Shown piece by piece: positions 21,013-33,496 of a stretch of DNA of 33,558 nt. The position numbers were made by a program, and so were the translations under genes. The stretch covers positions 65,565-99,122 of the forward strand of contig JAHBMJ010003752.1 in NCBI GenBank assembly GCA_018398765.1, given 5' to 3'. This stretch comes from Chromera velia (lineage: Eukaryota; Sar; Chromeraceae). Under the pieces are notes generated by a model. The model was not told where the DNA came from. It saw nothing but the letters and a program-made list of their open reading frames with translations, and ran no database searches. Positions within the stretch are counted from its first letter, which is position 1; every line of letters starts with the position of its first letter.

Positions 21013-23112
21013 AGAGAGAAAGAGAGAAAGAGAGAGAGAGAGACAGAGAGAGGNNNNNGGGGGGGGGGGGGGACAGAGAGACAGAGAGCCGGGCAGAGAA
21101 AGCGCGATCGATTCGTTGGTGACGTAAGAGATGGAACAGAGTGAGAGAGAATTGTACTGCTTCAGTTCTGTCTGCTTTCCCACAAGCGCTGTCTTGTCCT
21201 TTTCAGTTTTCCAACCACTGAGTGAAACAATGTATGCCTGTGGGATTTGATGAAGACACTGAGAGCAAGTGACAAGGAAGGCAAGCGAAGCGAGAGTGGT
21301 TCCTTCCAGGCGGGTGGCAGTGGTGGAAAGAACGGAGAAATAAACAGATGAATGAAGACATTGAAGGAAGGACACACACAGAGGCGACTCACAAAAAGCA
21401 AATGCTCCCCCTGGACCTTCTCTAATACGACTCTCAGCTCTTCCAGACGCCTACAGAGTTGAATTGAATCCAACGGGCTCTGTAGGAGACTCCAAATTTC
21501 TGAAGAAGTTCCACCCCCCAACCTCAACTCTGGTGTCTCCCCGGGACCTTCACCGAGAATCAGGAAGCTCACGGCTGTATGAGCAAGTGCAAGATCGTCA
21601 CTGAGAACATTCGGAGGTTCGGCATCAAAAAGACGCCGCAGAGAAATTGACCCTCCCTCTCCCTTCTGAGTGTCGCCATCTACCTTCTCTTCCAACAACC
21701 TGATATCCACTGCAAGACGCTCTGCACACACGTCCTTCAGAGACGGGGCCACCGACAAAAGTATGTCGCTGACAAGTTTTCGGGTCTCTTCAACCACGAC
21801 TGCGGGTGCTGCAGATGAGAGTGCTGCGTTGACTGTGAGGGACAACAGAGCCCTGCTTGTGACTCTGGGCTCGAGGAATGAACCGCCTTTGCTGTGCCCT
21901 CCAGAAGGGGGAGAGACGGGGGCATTCCTCTGTTCCTTTCCGTCTTCAGACAGAGGTGTTGATCCGATTGTGGCGGCAGAAAGAGACAGCAGGGGGGACA
22001 TGTGGGGAGTCACCAGAGGGGCAGCTGCCCGGGCAGCACCGTCACGGATCTCCGGCAGCTCATCCTGCACAGAAGGAAAACACAGACAGAAAGGTCAAGA
22101 CAATACCGAAGAATACAAAGCATGTCGAATCAATTCAACGCATAAATTCCGGAAGGCGTACACCTGCCCCGATCTGAATCTATGCTGCTCTGACAGATGG
22201 GAGAGACCGAGACAGACACATCCCATTTTTCCTGTAATGTCTCCTAAGCAGACCGAAGCTCAGCTGAACAAGCAAAAGGAATTCTGAGAACCCGCTCTTT
22301 CTAAACGCACCTGAAGAAGAAGGAAGAACCCGCGCAGGACGGCAAAGACAAAGGTCCACATGCCTTCACTTTCAGAAGGTGCAATGCCCCCTTTCTCCTT
22401 CTCTCCCTCTTCTGATGGCGAAGACACCAGCCCTGCTGCTTCAAGGGAGCGTCGAAGAGGGAAAGCGAGTCGACGCAGAGCCTGCAACAAAAAAAACACG
22501 ATAAACAACAGAGCAACGGAGTGGGCTTTCGTGTCCACCGACCTCAGGGTCGAAAGCCGATCCAAAAAGAATTGAAAATGGTACAAAGAAAAAGCCATCA
22601 TGCCTTCCCACAATGCATCGATTGTCGACCCATCAGGATTAAAAGCCAATCTCATCAGTCTTCACTGGCATTCCCAAAAGAGGTCCTGCCTGTAGACGTT
22701 TCTTTTCGTCATCTAGGTCGACAACAGTCTCCTTCCTCCGTCCAGAAAGCATAAAGAACAGGCAAGCGTTCAACACATGAGGGATACAGCAGGATGTGAC
22801 GACACCAAAAGAAATGCGTTGCGAGAAATCAACACAATCAGATGGGGACTGGACAGCGCTTTACTCCATCAATGGCGCTTTCAGCTCAACCGTCCTGAAA
22901 TGAAACCCTATGTGTGAAGCTTGCCCCATCCCCGGACACACAGACAGACAGACCATCGCAAAGTGAGACAAATGAAGAAAGACAGACAAATACAGATGTA
23001 GATAGACGGAAAGGCAGGATGACAGACACACACAGAGGCGGCCAGACACAGACACAGACACAGACGGAGGCACGAACAAACAGTTCTGGTTGCCTCTCTT
23101 GTTCGTTTCACG

Positions 23113-23147
<35 letters not shown>

Positions 23148-26100
23148 GGACACACACACACACAGACAGACGTACAGACGGGGAGGGGAGACGGATGGAC
23201 ATGCAGACAAAGACAAACCTCCACAGCGACGAGGCGCGCGTCCTCTGACGCAGCCGGGTCGCCGCAACGGTGCAGCCACGCCGACGTCGCTCCTCTCAGC
23301 CATATCGCTGCCCCTGCACGACAAGATCGCAGCCGATTTTAAATTCCATGAGAGCAAGAAAGAAAAAGAAGCTTTGCAACAGGATAGCAAATTGGGGATC
23401 TATGTGGGCTCCAATGAGGCCCACTCCTCTGCATCTCTCGTGCGTCGAACGGACTTTGAGCAACGAACAAACCCGACCGGGGAAGGGCACAAGGAAGGAA
23501 CTTATACCATTGATAGTACCCACCCTAGTATCGATCTGACAGTCTCTCTCCAGTTGTTTCTCCCTGACCTGGCCTCCCTAGGTCCCCCTCTTGCGTGCTC
23601 TTCACGTTTTCGTTCTCCTGTCCCTCTTTGAGGAAGAGAAGAGGCCTGCACTGGGAGGCGACTGCAAGGGCACACTTTCGGAATTTGGGATTTCTCAGAT
23701 CACTCGGCAGCACACCTCGCAACGCAGCTGTTGCGATGCGCACATTCTTCAAGTAAGTTTGCCTCTCTGTCCCCCCCCCAGTCGCTGAGTGGACATTCCC
23801 CTCCAGCCCCTCTTCACTAAACGAACCACTCCCGACACAAACCACCCCGATTTCACCCAGTACCGCATCCAACAGCTTCAGTCCCTGCAGACGTGCGACC
23901 GCCCCCGCCCACGCGGCCTGCAGTCAGACAGTCAGACAGACAGAGGTCGAGAGAGGAGAGAAAGGGCATTCCCTCCCTCAGAACAGAAGGCTCCTAGGAG
24001 GGAAGAAACGAAAACCTCAGCTTGCTGAGGATGACGAAGGAAACAGAAGGAGGCTTCAAACGAGACGTTGACGGAACTGGAAGAAAGACCGTCCATAGCA
24101 AAAAGGAAGGATATTATTGCGAAGGAAGATCGCAGAAGAACCGACGTGCATCTAGACAACCAGCCATTTCAGGGTAAAAATCAAAAAGTACGTTGCAAAT
24201 GCATCTGCCCCGCATTGCAGTTTTCAAATTCAAGCGCAAAATTACAACTGAAAAGAACCAAACGCACCTGTAGAACTTCACACGCCATCAAAAGCATCTG
24301 GTTGAGTTCTTCTCCAGAAAAGCAATTTCCCTCTTTTGCGTTCTCTTCCCCCCCCTTCTCTTGACCACTTGTTTTTTGTCCTTTACTTTTCCTTTCCTGT
24401 CTCTCATCCATCCGAAGTGTCTGTTCGCTTGCAATCCTCTTTCGAAGAACACGCAGTCCCTCTTCAAGAGTGTGCCCCCCCCTCTGCCTACACCTCCCAG
24501 TCGAGACCAGACGGCACAGAAGATCCACAGCACGCGCCCTCCCCCCCACCCGCATCGCAGCTCGAACTCCGCACACAACCATCGGGGTGCTTCCCAGATC
24601 CAGTGAGGAGCTCAAATCCAGCTGCTGCCCTCCCTCTTCACCTCCTGTCGCCACTTCACTGACGCACTTCTTTACAGACCACACACAGCGCTGCACAATA
24701 AGAAAAAGGAGAGAGAGAAAGAGAGAGAAAGGAAATCGCGATGACCAGACAGTCACAAAAGGGGAGGACCTTCTCCCTCTCTCGACTCGATGTAGACATG
24801 GCAAGTATCTGTCTCTGCCTTTCGCGATGCTTCTGAGTTCCGCATATGCCTCTTATTCTGCTGTTCTGAGAGACAGAAAGGCCATCGCAAAGGAAGCGAG
24901 GCAGGCTACTGTACAGGTAGGCACAGATAGAAAGAAAGAGAGGGGGAGGGAGAAACAGATAGACTATATGTTTCTTCTTCTCCCAGACAGACAGACAGAC
25001 AAACAGCCAGACAAGGCGCACAAAAAGAAAGAGAGAGGGAAGAAGCTAAATGGACAGAAAGGACATAAGGACAGACCTCCACCTCCGTGCCTGACACCGC
25101 CTCACTCCCCTCTTCAAGAAGCACATCGGACACTAGGATCTCGAAGATTTGGAACATCACCCCCCGAACCGTGTCTGTGCGGGCCGCCCTGAAGGCGAGA
25201 GACAGAGCTTTCGCAAACAAAGCCGACCAGACGCTCTCTCCCACGGCTTCAGGTACTTTGGCCATCAGAATCGCACTCTGTCCGGACAAGAGACGAGACG
25301 GTGTACCGCTCCCCCCCCCAGTCATCACGAGGACGCCAGGCACAATTTCCGGACGAGAGAGCACTTCAAGACAGAATAGCATCCACCCATGACGCTCATT
25401 CTCTCTGCAGTCTGACAAAGCAGCTGCGTGAAGAGCAAGCAGAATGCGACAAAAGGGGATTTCGGGTGCGGCTCCGAATGGCACCGTCTCTCTACTCGTT
25501 CCCTCTCTTTCCTCTGATGATACTGCCGCTCTGCTTTGACTCAGGAGATCCCACTGCGGCAAGGGGGGTGAGAAGGCACGCGTCTGCAGCGCTTCCTCGA
25601 CAGTGCAGTTGGCCAACAGACGGGCGGCAAGGGCTCGCAGCTGTATGTTGCGAGATCCCAAGATGCTTTGGAATGAAGTAACAAGGGGAAGAAGAGAGGC
25701 AGCGGGGGAATTTGGGGAGACCGACTGAGAAGGGGCCTGCTCTATCGCGGCTGAAGGTTCAGCTGAAGGAGACGGATCTGAAGCTGCGGGAGAGAAGACA
25801 GAGCGTATCGACAGCAGCCGCATGCGGGAGAGGACTAAGAGAGCCGAAGTGGCTGGCGCCTCGAGCATCTCTCTCTCCCTGTCAGTCCTCCCCTCCCCCA
25901 CACCACCCACCAGTCTCTGATCGTCCTCCCTCACTGCCTCCGCAAGTCGGCACACAATGGCGACAACACATGAGTGCAAGTCGGGGTAGTGAGCTCTGAG
26001 CTCCTCAAGAGTCAAGGGCGAAGAGGCGAGTATGGTTGCCCTCGAAGGAGCGGATGTGCACAGCTTGTATCCTCTCGGCTTGGCCTCCACAGCTTCATTG

Positions 26101-29100
26101 TCTGCTCCAAACAATCTGCGGGCAGCGGCAACGAACAGCAGGTTGGCTGCATTGCGAGTGCCCCAGTGGCTGTCGCCCAGCCTTTGAACAGCGAGCGCTA
26201 GAATCTTTCCAACGTGTGCCTCTGTCGACGTTGACAGAGGTCCGCATCTGATAATGGCACGCAGACAGTTGAGTGCGTGAACTCTACAGTTTCTCCGCTC
26301 TTCCTGCTCCTCGTCCTCCTTTTCCTCCTCCCCTGCCACCCCAGACAGCCGTGACACAGCACGAGGGAGCAAACAAGGAGCCACCTTGCCAGGCTCAGCC
26401 CTCAGGAGGGCAACAAAAGAAAGACCAAGAGCGGTCGACCGTCGGAGTGCTGGGGGGAGAGAGGCGCCCCAGGCAGCTCCTGAGTCTCCTTCTGGCTCTT
26501 TGCCTTCCCCCTCTCCGTCGCCCTCTGTTACAGAGAGGAGTCCAAGGACGAGGTCAACCCACTGGGTGGGAACTTCACAGAGACGAAGGTCACCTGACGC
26601 AAGCAAACGCCCTGCACACAGCAACGCAGGAGACAGGAACTCGCCATCATCATATTCTCTCACACACACTGATCTACCTCTGCTGCGAGAGTCGCTTACC
26701 GTGCAAACACGCCAAAGACGGGAGAACATACTGTTCCAGTCAGTCAAAACAGGTGGTGTTTATGTGCTTTTTTGACTCTTCCTGGAATCTTTTTTTTTAA
26801 CTTCTTCCTCAGGCGAGATGGACGCGGAGAGAAGGAGCAGATTGACACACAAAGTGCGAAGAATTAACACTGATTGCTCCCTGGTTCCCCATGCATCTCA
26901 ATTGACGCACGCAAGGACGATTGATACTGATGGTTCCGTTCTCCATGCAACACAAAAAAGGGAGGAAGAAAGTTTCCTTCTAGCTCGCTCACCTGCCAGA
27001 ACGGTCAGAGCACCGAAGAGACGGTCCATGGCTGCGGGATGGCGTGTTGCCAGAAGAAAGGTCAAAAGTCTCGCACCCATACGAAAAACAAGGGGCGCAG
27101 GGACGAGAGGTTCCGAGAGTCCCACAGAGCCCCTCGCACCACGTCCCCCCTCCTGACGCCCCTGCTTCCCCTGTTTCCTCCCTTGTCCCTTCTTTCCAGG
27201 ACCTCCTGACACTGCCTGATCTGCTCCTTGCGATGCCGACCCCCTCAAAGGAAGCCAGCTGAAAAGAGCTTGAAGAGCCTCGCCCACCTCTCGTACAGCC
27301 ATCCACGAGGCAACAACAAGGACGTTCTCTTCCTCTTCCTCCTCGCCCTCCTCTCCCCCTTCCCCCTCTCCCTCTGCCCCCTTGCGATGCTTCTTGTGAA
27401 GGATCGGATGACCCCTGCAGTCCACAGCTCCCGAGAGGACAGCGCCCTGCACAGGAGGCAATGCAGACGAGTCTTCCGTCTCCTTCCCCCCCGCGCTCCC
27501 AGTTCCGCGAGCGACCCCCGACAGAAGCACTGCGTCAACTCCCGATGAGATCAGAGTTCCGCGAGCGACCCCCGACAGAAGCACTGCGTCAACTCCCGAT
27601 GAGATCACCCCGAACATCGTCGTGCACACCTGTGGCATGTGGCATGAGGCACAGCGAGCGCGGCAAGCAGTCAGACAACCAACACACAAAAAAAGGCGGT
27701 CAGCAAGATAAACACGTGCGTACCCATTCATGTCGCGGATGAAATGGATGAGGATGGAATCAAACGGCAGGGAGGGCTCACACCAGCGTAACAGAACTCA
27801 AGTCGAACAGAGGGTTCAAGGCATCTGGTGACAGAGGGAGGGAGGGACTCTGACTCTGCACAAACGAAAGAAAATGGTCATCTTTCAAAAGGAAGCGAAA
27901 CGAAGCAGAAAAACACCTGCATCCCCACCTCCAGCAGTTTATCCATCAGATCCAGACAGAATTTGCTCATCCTCTCTCGTGTCTTCTCGGATTCACTCAG
28001 GGCTTCGGCAGCCTCCGGTAGAGAAGGGAGGACCCGCAACGCCTCTGTCAGCACAGCAACGACGCCGTGCAAAGTGAACCCCCTCTGTCCGAGAAGTTCC
28101 TTCTGATCCTTCAATAGGCGCGTCCGCCTGCCTACCTCCTCCGCCACCCTCTCAAGTATCATGAAGATCATCTGAGCCTTCGAAAAAGAAGAGGAAGAGG
28201 AAGAGGAAGAGGAAGGAGATGCTGAGGGACTAGACAGAGACTCCACCTCTAGAGGGGAATTTGAAGGGGGGCCCTCAACCCCTGTCACAGCTCTGTAAAG
28301 AGTCTTGAAGGGGAGGGGGGGCACAGACCCGTCTGAGGGCATGCCGAGGCCCCGACGAAGAATCAACCGGATGATTTCGATTCCGCAAGAGAAATCCTGA
28401 AGGAGCGACGTACAGAGACAGGTAGGAAGAGAGAGTACACAACGGCAGTGAAATAATGATCGCACAACAGAGAAAGATCTTTACCAGTGCGGCGAAGGAA
28501 GCAGTACACCCAAAAGGGGTCTCGCTTTCCGCCTTTTTTTTGTGACAGTAAAGGTGGAAGGCAGCGAGAAAGACAGGAGCGACGGAAACCAGAAGATATC
28601 AAAGCGACAGGGAAACCCGCAGAGACAGCAGAACAGAGGACCGATACCCACATGCCAACAGAGCAAAGAAGATTCACAGCTCCATTCCCTTCACGAACTG
28701 ACTGACTCACCCGGGGGCGAACGCTTTCCAACATGATCCACACGCTTTCTGAGAGGCTCTCGATAGCTTCCGACAGAAGGGCAGCAGTCTGTTCGGCTGC
28801 CTCAATCGAGGAGGGAGATATGGCGGAGGGCGCTGACGGTCCTGCCCCATTCGGAAGCTTCTTCTTCTGATGGGGGAGGAGGAGGGGGAAATGCGAAAGA
28901 TGTGGACAGGCACATGGTGAAAATTGGAAACTACCTGGGGACGAATAGAACACTTCAAGGCACGAAGCGAAGGAGGAAAATACACCCGATCGCGCAATTC
29001 AGGCGACGGCAATCTCGGAAGAACGTGTTGAAAAAAATGACGAGGAAACCAAAACTCCAATTGAGAAAAGAAGACGATTGATACACACGCAGCACCAGAA

Positions 29101-32100
29101 CGAGGGGGGGACGTAGTGAGCAACGGAATGAGAAACGGCAGATCGAAAACAAGAAGAGCAAAATGCTCACCGCGGGATCCGAAGCCCTCCGAGAGTCCGG
29201 AAAGACTTCAGACTTCAGATGAAGAGGCCGCAATCCCATGTCAGGAAATGAACGCAAACACCGAGCTGCCGTCTGTCGATGCCCTGCGTAGTTCGTTGCC
29301 ATCGCATTCAAAAGAAACACGCGCATGCCTTCTGAGAAAAATCCTGTGACCGCAAGGGCCGCACATCCAGCCGCACTCCGAAATCCCGACCCTCCTCCCC
29401 CCGCAGCAGCCGCAGCAGGTGTAGATGAGGCAGGGCGCTGTGCCCAGACTTCAATCAGAGCACAGGTCCACTCCAGAGCCGCACCAAACAAATCGGAAGG
29501 CGCGGAGGGTGCAAGGTGTGCCATGAGAGTCTTTCTCATTTTCTCAAGGAACTGAAGAGTTGCACCAACGAGAACCGTTTTGTCTTCCTGAATGGCTGCA
29601 TCGCTTGCCGGCCCCCTCGCCCGCCCTGCGCTTTCTCTTGAAGCCAAGCAGGCTGCAAGATCCTCTTCGGTCATGTTCTCCACATGTTTCCTGCATGAAT
29701 CTCTTGCACGTTGAAACAGCCTCTTGGCTGACTGAGCGCACTTGGCTGTGTAGTCAGATGAGGGCGGCTTCAAACTTCGACCGGCAAAGAAACGCACGAG
29801 TCGCATCTCACAGTCAAGAAGCGGAGAGGAAGACTTCTGAGATGAAGTGGAGGTCTGCAAAAGCGCTAGACGGACAGCCTCCTCTCCAGACACGAGACCC
29901 GTACAGACACGCGAAAGGGGGACAGTAAAGAAAGAGAACGAGGCTGGGAGAGCAGGAAGGAGACCCTCCTCATCGCTCAATCCATCCAACCCATCGTGCA
30001 ACTGCTGTGTCCCTCCTGGATGTGCCGGCAAAGGAGGTCGCGACCTCCCCACCGCATTCTCCCCTGCAGTCCCCTCACTCTCCGTCGTTGCATCACCCGC
30101 GCCTGCCGCTGCCAGACGTTTCGCTCTCTTCTTCCTGCTCAGGATCTTTTTGGCAGCTCGGGATCGCGCGGCCTGGCTGCTCTCATGGAGGCTGTCACTG
30201 CAGACAAGTAGGCCTGAAAACGGACCGCCGTTCTCTCCCAATTTCTCCAGGGCTCTCTTTAGCTCTGCAGGGATCAGAATGCCTCCCTCAACGACACCGC
30301 GGTCAACCCAGAGGGCACGACCGCGCGTTCGTGCACAGCAGAGCAGCTCTGCCTCCGCAGCAGTCCAAGGGAGACTAGGGTGGGGAGCAGGGAAGAAGCG
30401 GGGGGCGGCGGGCAGGTCTGGGATCCAACGCCTCGCCCCTCCTTCCGTCTCCTCCTGTTGGGACACCTGCTCCTGCTGCTGCTGGAGCACCCCTGGCTGC
30501 AGAGGCAGATTGCGGTTGCTTGTTGCCTCTTCAACAAGTGGTAGTGCAATCCTCTGAGGGGAAGAGGAGGCACTTGTCGGTTCAGAGTGCAGCGCTGCCA
30601 TGAGAGCAGGGAGGCCTCCAGGGTCGGCCTTGTGGACTGTCGGTATGATTTGTGCTGCTGCTGCAACAGAGATTTGGGCTCTCGTGAGGGATGAGAGGTC
30701 TGCGGGTAGCAGGGGTGAGCCTCTCTGCCTCGCTCTGATCCCTTTTCCGTCTCTCTGTACGGACGCATCGGAAGACTTCTGGTTGAAAGAAAAGGACCCC
30801 CCCGCCCCGGCCCCCCACTGCAGAGGCTTCAAGTTGGACAGCTCGAGAGGTTCGCGTTCCCCCCTCAGAGCTGCGGTGAGGAGGGGATATACCTCCCCTC
30901 TGAGCACAGAGATGGACCTGGAAGCCAGAGCCTCCAAGAGCTTCTCTAGGAGAAGCGCAGAGGCCCCTGCATTTTGGGGGTCTCTGAGAGGAGCTGTGAG
31001 GAGATGATGTATCAAGAGGGGTTGGGCCTCGGGGGCATCGGAGAGAAGCCAGCTGCATGCATTGATCAATTCCGTTTCGTTTTATTTCATTGCGGGACGG
31101 TGGAAGGGAGAAGAAGAGAAGGAAACCGAGTTCAAGGGCAAAAACAAACCGCGGAGGAACGAAGGTCCAGCGGATTGTGTGTGAGATAGAGGGAGAGAGA
31201 GGGGGGGGTGGGGGGAGAGAAAAAGAATCAGGTGATTAATCAGGATTAAAAGCCAATCTCATCAGTCCTCACCGACACAAACCGAAGAGTCGACAAATGC
31301 ATGTCTTCCCTCCTGCACATGTCTGGGGACAGAAAATCTCGTCATCTCAATCATCTGAAAATCAAAGCAAATACAGAAGGGGCATCTTGTTGTTATCATT
31401 CACAGTTGTGGGAAGCAACGTAGAGGAGAGAGGCAATTAAACTCAGAGAGAGAGAGGACAGGCGAAGTAAGAAAAGGCAAGTCAAGAGAGCGAGAAGAAG
31501 AAAGGAGAAGAGACTGACGCGATGTCCACGAGGGGGAGCAACGAGCAGAAGGCGAGGTAGAGGCTCTTTTTGGACGCCACTGCCTCGGGGAGAGCGGAGA
31601 GTCTGCGTGTGATTGACAAAAGAGAAGGGGGTGGGGGCCTCGGAGGGTCATCGGCTCTCTGCTCTTCCTCTTCAACCACCGATCTCCTGCTGCTCTTCCC
31701 ACTGATTTCACGACCATCCCCCCCCTCACCCTGATTCTGATTCTCCCCCCTCTCTCTGTCTCCTCCTTTCCCCCCACCCCCCGAGATCCGCCCAGGGCCT
31801 GCCTGGAAGAGTAAGAGGTCCCACAGGTCATGGGCAGCCGCGACTAGGGATTTGGTGGGATGGTCCCAATTTTCAAACACAACCGCTAAAGTTTTCTCCT
31901 CGATTGCTGCTCTTTTTTCTTCTGGCAGCTTGAAGAGGGTCCAGTCAGGCCAGAGCCCTCTGGAGACGGGGGTGGGCCCTTCTTCGCCGTCCGTCTCGTC
32001 GGCAGAAAACGGAAGGGCCCCTGCAGGGAGAGCAGTGAACTCATCACCCGAAAATACAGGAAATATGTCACCCCCCTCTCTCTTTGACTTCCCTCCTCCT

Positions 32101-33496
32101 CCTCCTCCTGCGCCGCTGCATGCGAAAGACGACGAACCCAATAGTCTGCTCACCCACACATGCAGAGACTGCAGCGCAGTATGACGCAGTCTCGCGTCGG
32201 TGTGTCCACACAACGCGGCCGTCTCTTCAAAGAAAGAAGTCGCCAAAATGCTCCACTCACTCGACAGACGGCCTAAGGATACAGAGGCATCGGCTCCCGA
32301 TGGATCCTCAAGATGGAACAGATCCACTGCACCCCCTGCCGTTGCAGGCACCGCCACCAGGAGTCCCCGCATTGCAGCGAGGCGCGTCTGGGGGTTCGCA
32401 CGGAGCTGCGGGGATCGTGCCAGCATCTCCAACTTCCTCACCTCTGTCCGGACATCTGACCCAACCGCCCCCTGTCTCTCTGGATGCGGGGATTCATTCC
32501 AGCGCGACAGGACTGCCGTCAGTTCGTCGATTGAGCACGCTGTAACGAGAATCTGCAGAAGGAGCAGAAGAGATTGTGTCACGGCGTCTCTGGAGAGACC
32601 ACCTGTAGACGCAATGTCAACGAGGGAAGAGGGAAGGGTTTCGAGAAGAAATTGGATCTCTGCGGACATCTTCGGCTCCCCCCCCTCCTCTGTGCTTGCA
32701 GACCCCCCCTTGATCTCCTTCTGCAGAGAGGAGTGCAGCCTTCTAGCACATTTCTGAATCAACTGAGTTGCGCTCTTGATCAGACTGATGAAGATGTCCG
32801 ACTGATCAGCAAGACTCTGCACAGCGCTTGTTCCCTCTCGCGCTCGGTGGGTGAGAACACGGGCAAATCTATCGATCTGACGACCGTAGGATGCCAAAAT
32901 CTTCAGCATCACTCTGTCCGGCACCTCCCCCGCAAGTTGGTCACTCTCGTAAACGACTTCAAACTGCTGGAGACGGAAAAAGGTCTTCGCGGGAATGGGC
33001 TCCGTGGAGGAGACGGCAATGGTGCTTGCAGCGTCATCCGCAAGGAAAGAGTCAACGGCTCTGTGGAGCCTTTCGCGAAAAAACTCCTTCGCCCTCTTTC
33101 TCTCTTGTCTGCCGAGACGGGTGTCGAACATAAACTTGGCCACGTAGATCGCAAAACTCTTCGCGGATTTATGTCCGGCGATGCAAAGGAGGAACTCCAC
33201 CAAGACCTTCTCCGCTGCCACGTAAACTTCTGTGACGACGAATGGGTCGAGCTCATCCTCCGTCTGGGCCACCCGAGAGACCAGATTTGCAAGCTCCTTC
33301 AGATGCATTTGTTGCTGGAAGGCGCTGCTGGCAGTGCGGAATCCTTCACTGGCCTCGGAGAGGCGCCGCACAAAATCAGGGAGATCTTCTTGGAGCCCTA
33401 CGGCCTTGGCTGTGGCCTCATCTAGGTGCTGCAGCACGGATGGAGGCACAGCCACGGGCTCGCTCTGGGTTTCCTTGGCTTTGAACTTTTTCATCT
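20340..33496 (-). CDS. THADA/Trm732-family (DUF2428) HEAT-repeat protein, 13-exon gene
   Basis: Family members act with the Trm7/FTSJ1 methyltransferase, which 2'-O-methylates the tRNA anticodon loop (position 32). Exons (reverse strand) are 33496-31519, 31052-29171, 29054-28935, 28866-28711, 28396-27917, 27629-26993, 26611-25083, 24690-24268, 23917-23569, 23313-23219, 22481-22311, 22064-21393 and about 20630-20340. Phases agree at all eleven junctions joining the first 12 exons, giving about 2,630 codons before the last, uncertain exon; human THADA has about 1,950. Landmarks in family order are FENWDHPTKSL in exon 1, VASWMAVREVGEALQALFSW in exon 6, and RRSTALGLSFVALLRAEPGK with LGDSHWGTRNAANLLF in exon 7. 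ATG 33492-33494 is the first Met, but TTTACAG directly precedes it, so an upstream exon may lie beyond the window. Yeast calls this protein Trm732. Confidence 0.88.
20985..21074. repeat. (AC)n-(GA)n-poly-G tract with assembly gap
   Basis: An (AC)n tract passes into (GA)n, then five N at 21056-21060, then a run of fourteen G. The N block marks unresolved sequence of unknown true length inside the last intron of the THADA-family gene. Confidence 0.95.
21393..24690 (-). CDS. THADA-family gene, exons 8-12
   Basis: Exons are 24690-24268, 23917-23569, 23313-23219, 22481-22311 and 22064-21393. Joined in phase they give HEAT-like segments such as LVAVE/ALRRLAFPL across the exon 10/11 junction and LLLQ/DELPEIRDGAARAAA across 11/12, which supports those splice sites. 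Introns are 246-831 nt and carry GACA and GA microsatellites. Confidence 0.75.
22632..22660. repeat. 29-bp intronic repeat, copy A
   Basis: These 29 bp are identical to 31239-31267 and similarity extends a few bases further. The copy lies in intron 10 of the THADA-family gene. In sense (reverse) orientation it contains TGATGA and, 15 nt later, CTGA. Confidence 0.85.
22920..23180. repeat. (GACA)n and related microsatellites
   Basis: Several ACAGACAG-rich tracts include an uninterrupted (GACA)n at about 23113-23147 and a short (CA)n after it. They lie in intron 10 of the THADA-family gene. Confidence 0.85.
25083..26611 (-). CDS. THADA-family gene, exon 7: DUF2428 core
   Basis: About 510 codons hold the most conserved part of the family. 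RRSTALGLSFVALLRAEPGK matches the RRSAG..ALL.SEP signature. CRVHALNCLRAIIRCGPL, LGDSHWGTRNAANLLFVAA and LTLEELRAHYPDLHSCVV follow in the same order as in animal and yeast proteins. The acceptor TGTGTGCAG at 26612 supplies two bases that complete the codon from exon 6. The exon ends at a GTGGAG donor, phase 0. Confidence 0.88.
26993..29054 (-). CDS. THADA-family gene, exons 3-6
   Basis: Exons are 29054-28935 (40 codons, weak TTGGAG acceptor), 28866-28711 (52 codons), 28396-27917 (160 codons) and 27629-26993 (212 codons). Exon 5 has a nine-Ser run; exon 6 has a Glu-rich run just before the conserved ASWMAVREVGEALQALF segment. Exon 6 also contains an exact 54-bp tandem duplication. All splice sites are GT-AG, with phase 0 until the end of exon 6 (phase 1). 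Confidence 0.78.
27501..27608. repeat. 54-bp tandem duplication in THADA exon 6
   Basis: Units 27501-27554 and 27555-27608 are practically identical. They encode two copies of an 18-residue block (ISSGVDAVLLSGVARGT plus one residue) and keep the frame. Confidence 0.92.
29171..31052 (-). CDS. THADA-family gene, exon 2
   Basis: About 627 codons. It begins with HEAT-like helices (LLIHHLLTAPLRDP, ALLLEKLLEALASR). A low-complexity Gln/Glu-rich part and a basic KKILSRKKRAKRLAAA stretch follow. It ends with MATNYAGHRQTAARCLRSF, a repeat typical of the centre of the family. The donor at 29170-29169 (GTGAGC) is strong and in phase 0. Confidence 0.8.
31239..31267. repeat. 29-bp intronic repeat, copy B
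   Basis: This partner of the copy at 22632-22660 lies in intron 1 of the same gene. Here the flanks can pair (GGTGA and TCACC in sense orientation), which is not so for copy A. Confidence 0.85.
31519..33496 (-). CDS. THADA-family gene, N-terminal exon
   Basis: About 658 codons of helical repeat protein. It includes a LRHTALQSLHVWVSRLL HEAT-like repeat, a Gly/Ser-rich insert, then FENWDHPTKSLVAAAHDLW, which corresponds to the NW-[ED]-[DH]-P segment of THADA proteins. A second acidic and Pro-rich insert (EEEEQRADDPPRPPPP) follows. The donor at 31518-31517 (GTCAGT) leaves phase 2 and joins 31052 in phase. Confidence 0.8.

Noticed and set aside
22500-22895. Reverse-strand coding-like stretches in THADA intron 10, one with a hydrophobic segment and ending TDEIGF
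   Set aside because: Exon 10 joins exon 11 in phase across this region and gives a good HEAT repeat, so I treat it as intronic; it could still be a gene fragment.
23946-24024. A small extra THADA exon between exons 8 and 9
   Set aside because: The following intron would be about 24 nt and the phase fails; joining 24268 to 23917 directly keeps the frame.
31273-31322. A 50-nt exon between THADA exons 1 and 2
   Set aside because: It has plausible AG and GT ends, but including it breaks the reading phase, whereas exon 1 joins exon 2 directly in phase.
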